Assembly (NCBI GenBank): GCA_023091665.1
Contig: JALJCQ010000028.1
Coordinates: forward strand, 434,001-498,000
Source: Pythium myriotylum
Taxonomy: Eukaryota > Oomycota > Peronosporomycetes > Pythiales > Pythiaceae
DNA: 64,000 bases
Direction of reading: 5' to 3'
Shown here: positions 60,742 to 64,000 of the stretch, piece after piece
How positions within the stretch are numbered: position 1 is the stretch's first letter
Layout: each line of letters starts with the position of its first letter
Position numbers and translations under genes: made by a program
The notes under the pieces: model-generated
Told to the model about the DNA's origin: nothing
The model's database searches: none
The model's input: only the letters and a program-made list of their open reading frames with translations

Positions 60742-63377
60742 TTAACCACTGCACCCTAGCCAGCCCTCGACCTGTGGATCGCATGGACTGCCTACTCCTC
60801 GCTCGATTTGCATCCGGCGCATATCCTGGTAGGGTTTGTTCAACTGACACGACACTGGCTGCATGCGAGCTGAGAAACAAATGCCGCTTCCACCGCCGAG
60901 TGTACACTGCTTATACATGACTCCTCCACATGATACATCGGTGGACGCAAGTGTCGGCTTGACATCCTCCAGGTCGAAGTTGAGGCTTTTATCGCACACA
61001 AGCCCGTCGGTAGATGTCATCACTTTGTAATCTTCTTCACTCACTCGATCGTTGGTGCACTGCACGAGCGGCTCTCCGGATGCCGTGCGGTTCCGGCACA
61101 TGAATGCAGTCAAGTCGCAGACTCCCGTTAGAAAGCCGTTGCAACAAACTGGATTGCGATTGGTCATTGCAAAGGTCTTGAGGTGGCGTAGCTGGTGGAT
61201 CGGTGGAACCGAATACACTTGAATTGCATCAATAATGCTAAGGCGCTTCAGCATGAGCAGATTATCCAAATTTGGCAACTCTGTCACCGAGTGGAGCACA
61301 GCCATAACGAGGTACTCAAGCTTGAGCAATCGGGAGAGGTCTGGAACGGACGCGAGCTTCACTAACCCTCCAAGATGTAAAAAGAGAAGCCGAGGCATGT
61401 CTGAGAAGAGATCGGGTGGCAAGGACTTCAGCTGTCTTGAAGTGAAGTCACCTTCTACGTGCCTATCGAAGGTATTAACGAAATATGAGACGCCGATTAA
61501 TCCACATCACTCCGCAAGAATACCTACAGGTACTCAAGGTGATTGAACTCTTTCGCCCATACAGGAATCGATGTCGTCTTTGTGTAAATCAGAATAAGCT
61601 GGTCCAGGTGCCAACAGTTGCGCAACTCGTCCGGAAGAGTCGGCAACTGACGATTTATAATCTGCACGATCTGCAGATGACCTGTCGTCGCCAAAGATGC
61701 GAGATTCACCGTCGTATCAAGCGGGCTCTCCCACTCAGCCATAGATTTTAAACCCGAGTCTCGATCGACAAAGACAATACACGAGCAATGCGTCGCCCGA
61801 ACATTCCACCGGTAACTCGGAACCTTACACTGAGAGTACGACCCACACACGTGCTTCGAACTCACCACCGCGACGATCGAGTGGATGAATACAGCCACAC
61901 CGGCACAAAAAAACAAACTCGCGATCAACCAGTTCTGCACCTGCTGGCGGCGACGCACTTTACCGATCTTCAGACGCTCCGCAGATCCAAAGTCCTTCGA
62001 GTTGCGCTTCGGTGGGTGTGTGCGAGCGTGCTCAACGAGGTGAAAGATGGCTCGTCCCCACTTGAAGATCGAGAGTACGTTGAGCGCACATTTTATGAAA
62101 AGACTGGATGGAGTCGTGAACTGTAGATAGTGGAATGCGATGCGAAAGAGCGACACTTCAGTCGGATCGGCAAAGAGTCGAGCAGTTCGGTCAAATGAAC
62201 CCGCATTGAGAGTAGCAACGCGTGTAGCAAACGCTTCCCTATCGAAACGGAATGAGTAGTAGGCATATATCAATACTTCCATTGGTGCAAAGACTGCGAA
62301 GAACAAGTCGAAACTGGAAAATTGGTTAGTGCGTACGGTTGCTCAAAACGTTAAAAAAAAAAAAAAAAAAAAAAAAAAACATACCTATAGAAAGTCCGCA
62401 CAAGCACAAACTGAGGGTCGGGTCGATCACGCTTGTACCGATAACTCGAAATCGCCCAGTTGATAAAAAGTAAACACGAGTATATGGCGATTACAGTGAC
62501 CGGAAACCCATTGTGGAGATATGTGAACAGTGTCGTCGTCTGGAATACCAGTTTCGGGAGATCAAGGATCGGGTTCTACAAGCTCGGTTAGTCTTCAGCA
62601 CCGTGTGCCCAGAACCGCTTGCGGATGTCACCTTACATAGTAGTGATGGAGAAATCTAAAAGGCAGTCTGAATCCTAGTTGAAGTTGCTGCAGAAGGGAA
62701 TTGAGTGCAGTGCTGGCTTTACAGGGATTCGCGCCGCAGCCATAATGAGCAATGGACTTGGAAGTGAGATCGGCAGGGCCAATTTGAAATACAGGAGCAG
62801 TTTGCCTTGCTGCAACGCCTTCATGGTGACTAGCCGAAGAAAGGAATGAACGTGAACCCTGTGAAAGCGAACCATTGCTGATGCCATGGCTGCTTCCGTT
62901 CCATACACCGCGCAAGAGCTTGTCCGGGTAAAACATCAGGACCACCAAACCGAGGTATCCTGCTGCGAACATAGCAAGCAACACAATGGCTGGGATTGCA
63001 ATATGATCGTCGGTCTTTTGGAGAAGCCAAAACTCCCCACGGTCGAGGTCCTGAGTGTTCATCAGCCAGTTTGCCACCCACGTCGGGATATGCTGGATTA
63101 CCGCTAGCGCTACGGTCCAGGCGACTGAAAGCAGAAAAATGATGACCATTAGGGGTCCCATCCATCCGTAGAGGTGCAGAAACCCCGCTCGAGATCGAGG
63201 ATTCAATAAGTCACGGATCGCGTCAGGTCGAGGTGCCAAAGGCGACGCATTGCCCTTGTCGTTGGACGGAATATCCGTTGACACCACTGCCGCGAGAGCA
63301 TCGTCAGCAGGCACAGTTGAATTAGTCTTACTGGGCTCATTGCCTTGTCGAACACATGGAGTAAACATTGTTGCCAT
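60742..63377 (-). CDS. WLGC-LRR membrane protein 5
   Basis: Four exons in transcript order, 63377-62637, 62575-62385, 62313-61528 and 61462-60742, giving 812 aa; introns of 61, 71 and 65 nt. The start MATMFTPCVRQGNEPSK fits the length of copy 1; the frame is open to 63482. Membrane segments include VIIFLLSVAWTVALAVIQHI and IVLLAMFAAGYLGLVVLMFY. LRRs include LLFLHLGGLVKLASVPDLSR. The cysteine domain ends WLGCSG. Intron 2 contains 27 consecutive T (A on the plus strand) right after the splice donor. The end of exon 1 is more diverged than in the other copies (the MTVPTGLSWERV segment is missing). Confidence 0.85.
61768..62132 (-). repeat. 365-bp tract identical to 58666-59030
   Basis: Within exon 3 of WLGC-LRR 5, at a constant offset of 3102 bp from its partner in copy 4. 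Confidence 0.94.
62353..62379 (+). repeat. Poly(A) tract, 27 nt, inside an intron
   Basis: Uninterrupted A run on the plus strand, which is U in the WLGC-LRR 5 pre-mRNA. It lies about 5 nt after the 5' splice site of intron 2. Confidence 0.93.
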
Positions 63378-63838
63378 TGAAGTATCGTATCGTTCAATCC
63401 ACCTTTGGTGTTTCTCGTGCGCGAGCTGGAAATGCCGAGTTTTGGTCAAAAAGACCCCACAGAACTGGCCAAAAATAAACAATGAAGTAAATGTTCCGAC
63501 AGAGCTTGGTCGATGAACACAAGCGATTTCGCAGTCACAGCCGATCAGGGCGCTCCACCAGTCTCAAAACGATCCAAAACGGCGAATGGGCGCGAGCTAA
63601 ATACAGCAGCCATGGATGAAGAGCAGAAAGCTTCAACGATCTATTGAGCGGACTGCACATAGAGTCTTTGGACTGATTGCGAGTTTGACTGTCGCAGGGA
63701 ACGATTCCTTCATAAGCGGGTCTTCCAGCCACATTCCTGAATTTGTGGTGACCGAAAATACCCGGCAGGCAAATGCGACACACGTGGTGCTGCAAACCAA
63801 ACAATCAAATAAGTTCTTACCGAGATTACATCGAGTCA
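63378..63838. other. Intergenic or 3' region near the right edge
   Basis: 460 bp upstream of WLGC-LRR 5. A minus-strand frame (63535-63804) begins MFGLQHHVCRICLPGIFGHH but shows no family motif. A GTAAGAAC...TTTGCAG pair near 63790-63820 could be a very short intron. Confidence 0.4.
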
Positions 63839-64000
63839 TCAATCCACTGACGGTACATTAGAGCCCTCCCAATTGAATGAAGCAGCTGACCACTTGGTTT
63901 TCAGAATACTTTCGAGTGGGGGACCGGTATGGCCACCATCGCCCATCGACGTAGACAGCTCGATTGGAATTGCATCTCCGATGAATTCACGGAGTCTCTC
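63839..64000 (-). CDS. C-terminal fragment of a gene entering from the right edge
   Basis: A minus-strand frame is open from the window edge to a stop at 63839, at least 53 codons. It reads naturally (LREFIGDAIPIELSTSMGDG, then ESILKTKWSAASFNWEG). No family was recognised from this short piece. It could also splice into the frame downstream. Confidence 0.4.
   Translation of the reverse strand, partial: ERLREFIGDAIPIELSTSMGDGGHTGPPLESILKTKWSAASFNWEGSNVPSVD

Overview
The window is nuclear DNA from an oomycete, most likely of the Peronosporales/Pythium group. Three things point there. Two large cellulose synthases carry an N-terminal PH domain, an architecture known from oomycetes. A tandem family joins a START-like domain to a degenerate FYVE-type zinc finger. 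A cluster of polytopic membrane LRR proteins ends in a W-L-G-C motif. Genes are dense and intron-poor, and the few introns are 48-74 nt with GT..AG ends. No bacterial operon, CRISPR array, rRNA or tRNA gene was recognised.

Region 1 (about 0.7-21.9 kb) is accessory: seven START/FYVE-like paralogues, six on the minus strand and one inverted. The first is split in its zinc finger by a nearly complete Ty1/copia retrotransposon (984-5807) with a 5-bp target duplication and LTRs that differ by one base. The third has a one-base frameshift. Spacers hold a 112-bp inverted repeat, decayed coding remnants and simple repeats.

Region 2 (23.4-38.2 kb) has mostly single-copy genes: a giant ankyrin-repeat protein, a divergent pair encoding a membrane-anchored protein and a small secreted protein, two small paralogous basic proteins, a three-exon nuclear-type protein tail-to-tail with a beta-trefoil/IQ-like protein, the origin recognition subunit ORC4 (one intron), and a tail-anchored-type membrane protein.

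Region 3 (38.6-49.5 kb) is housekeeping and cell-wall biology: the COPII coat subunit SEC23 with an added Q/G/Y-rich N-terminus, then two tandem PH-domain cellulose synthases. Both synthases carry a cysteine-rich, MYND-like insertion inside the catalytic domain, and the second has TEE where TED is expected.

Region 4 (49.8-63.4 kb) is a five-gene cluster of a multipass-membrane/LRR/cysteine-rich family, here called WLGC-LRR. All five share a four-exon layout with an invariant 191-nt second exon. Two neighbouring pairs contain long, perfectly identical tracts (519 bp and 365 bp) inside otherwise diverged genes, which points to recent gene conversion. With its receptor-like layout, this cluster is the best candidate in the window for a poorly described system. 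A partial gene enters from the right edge.
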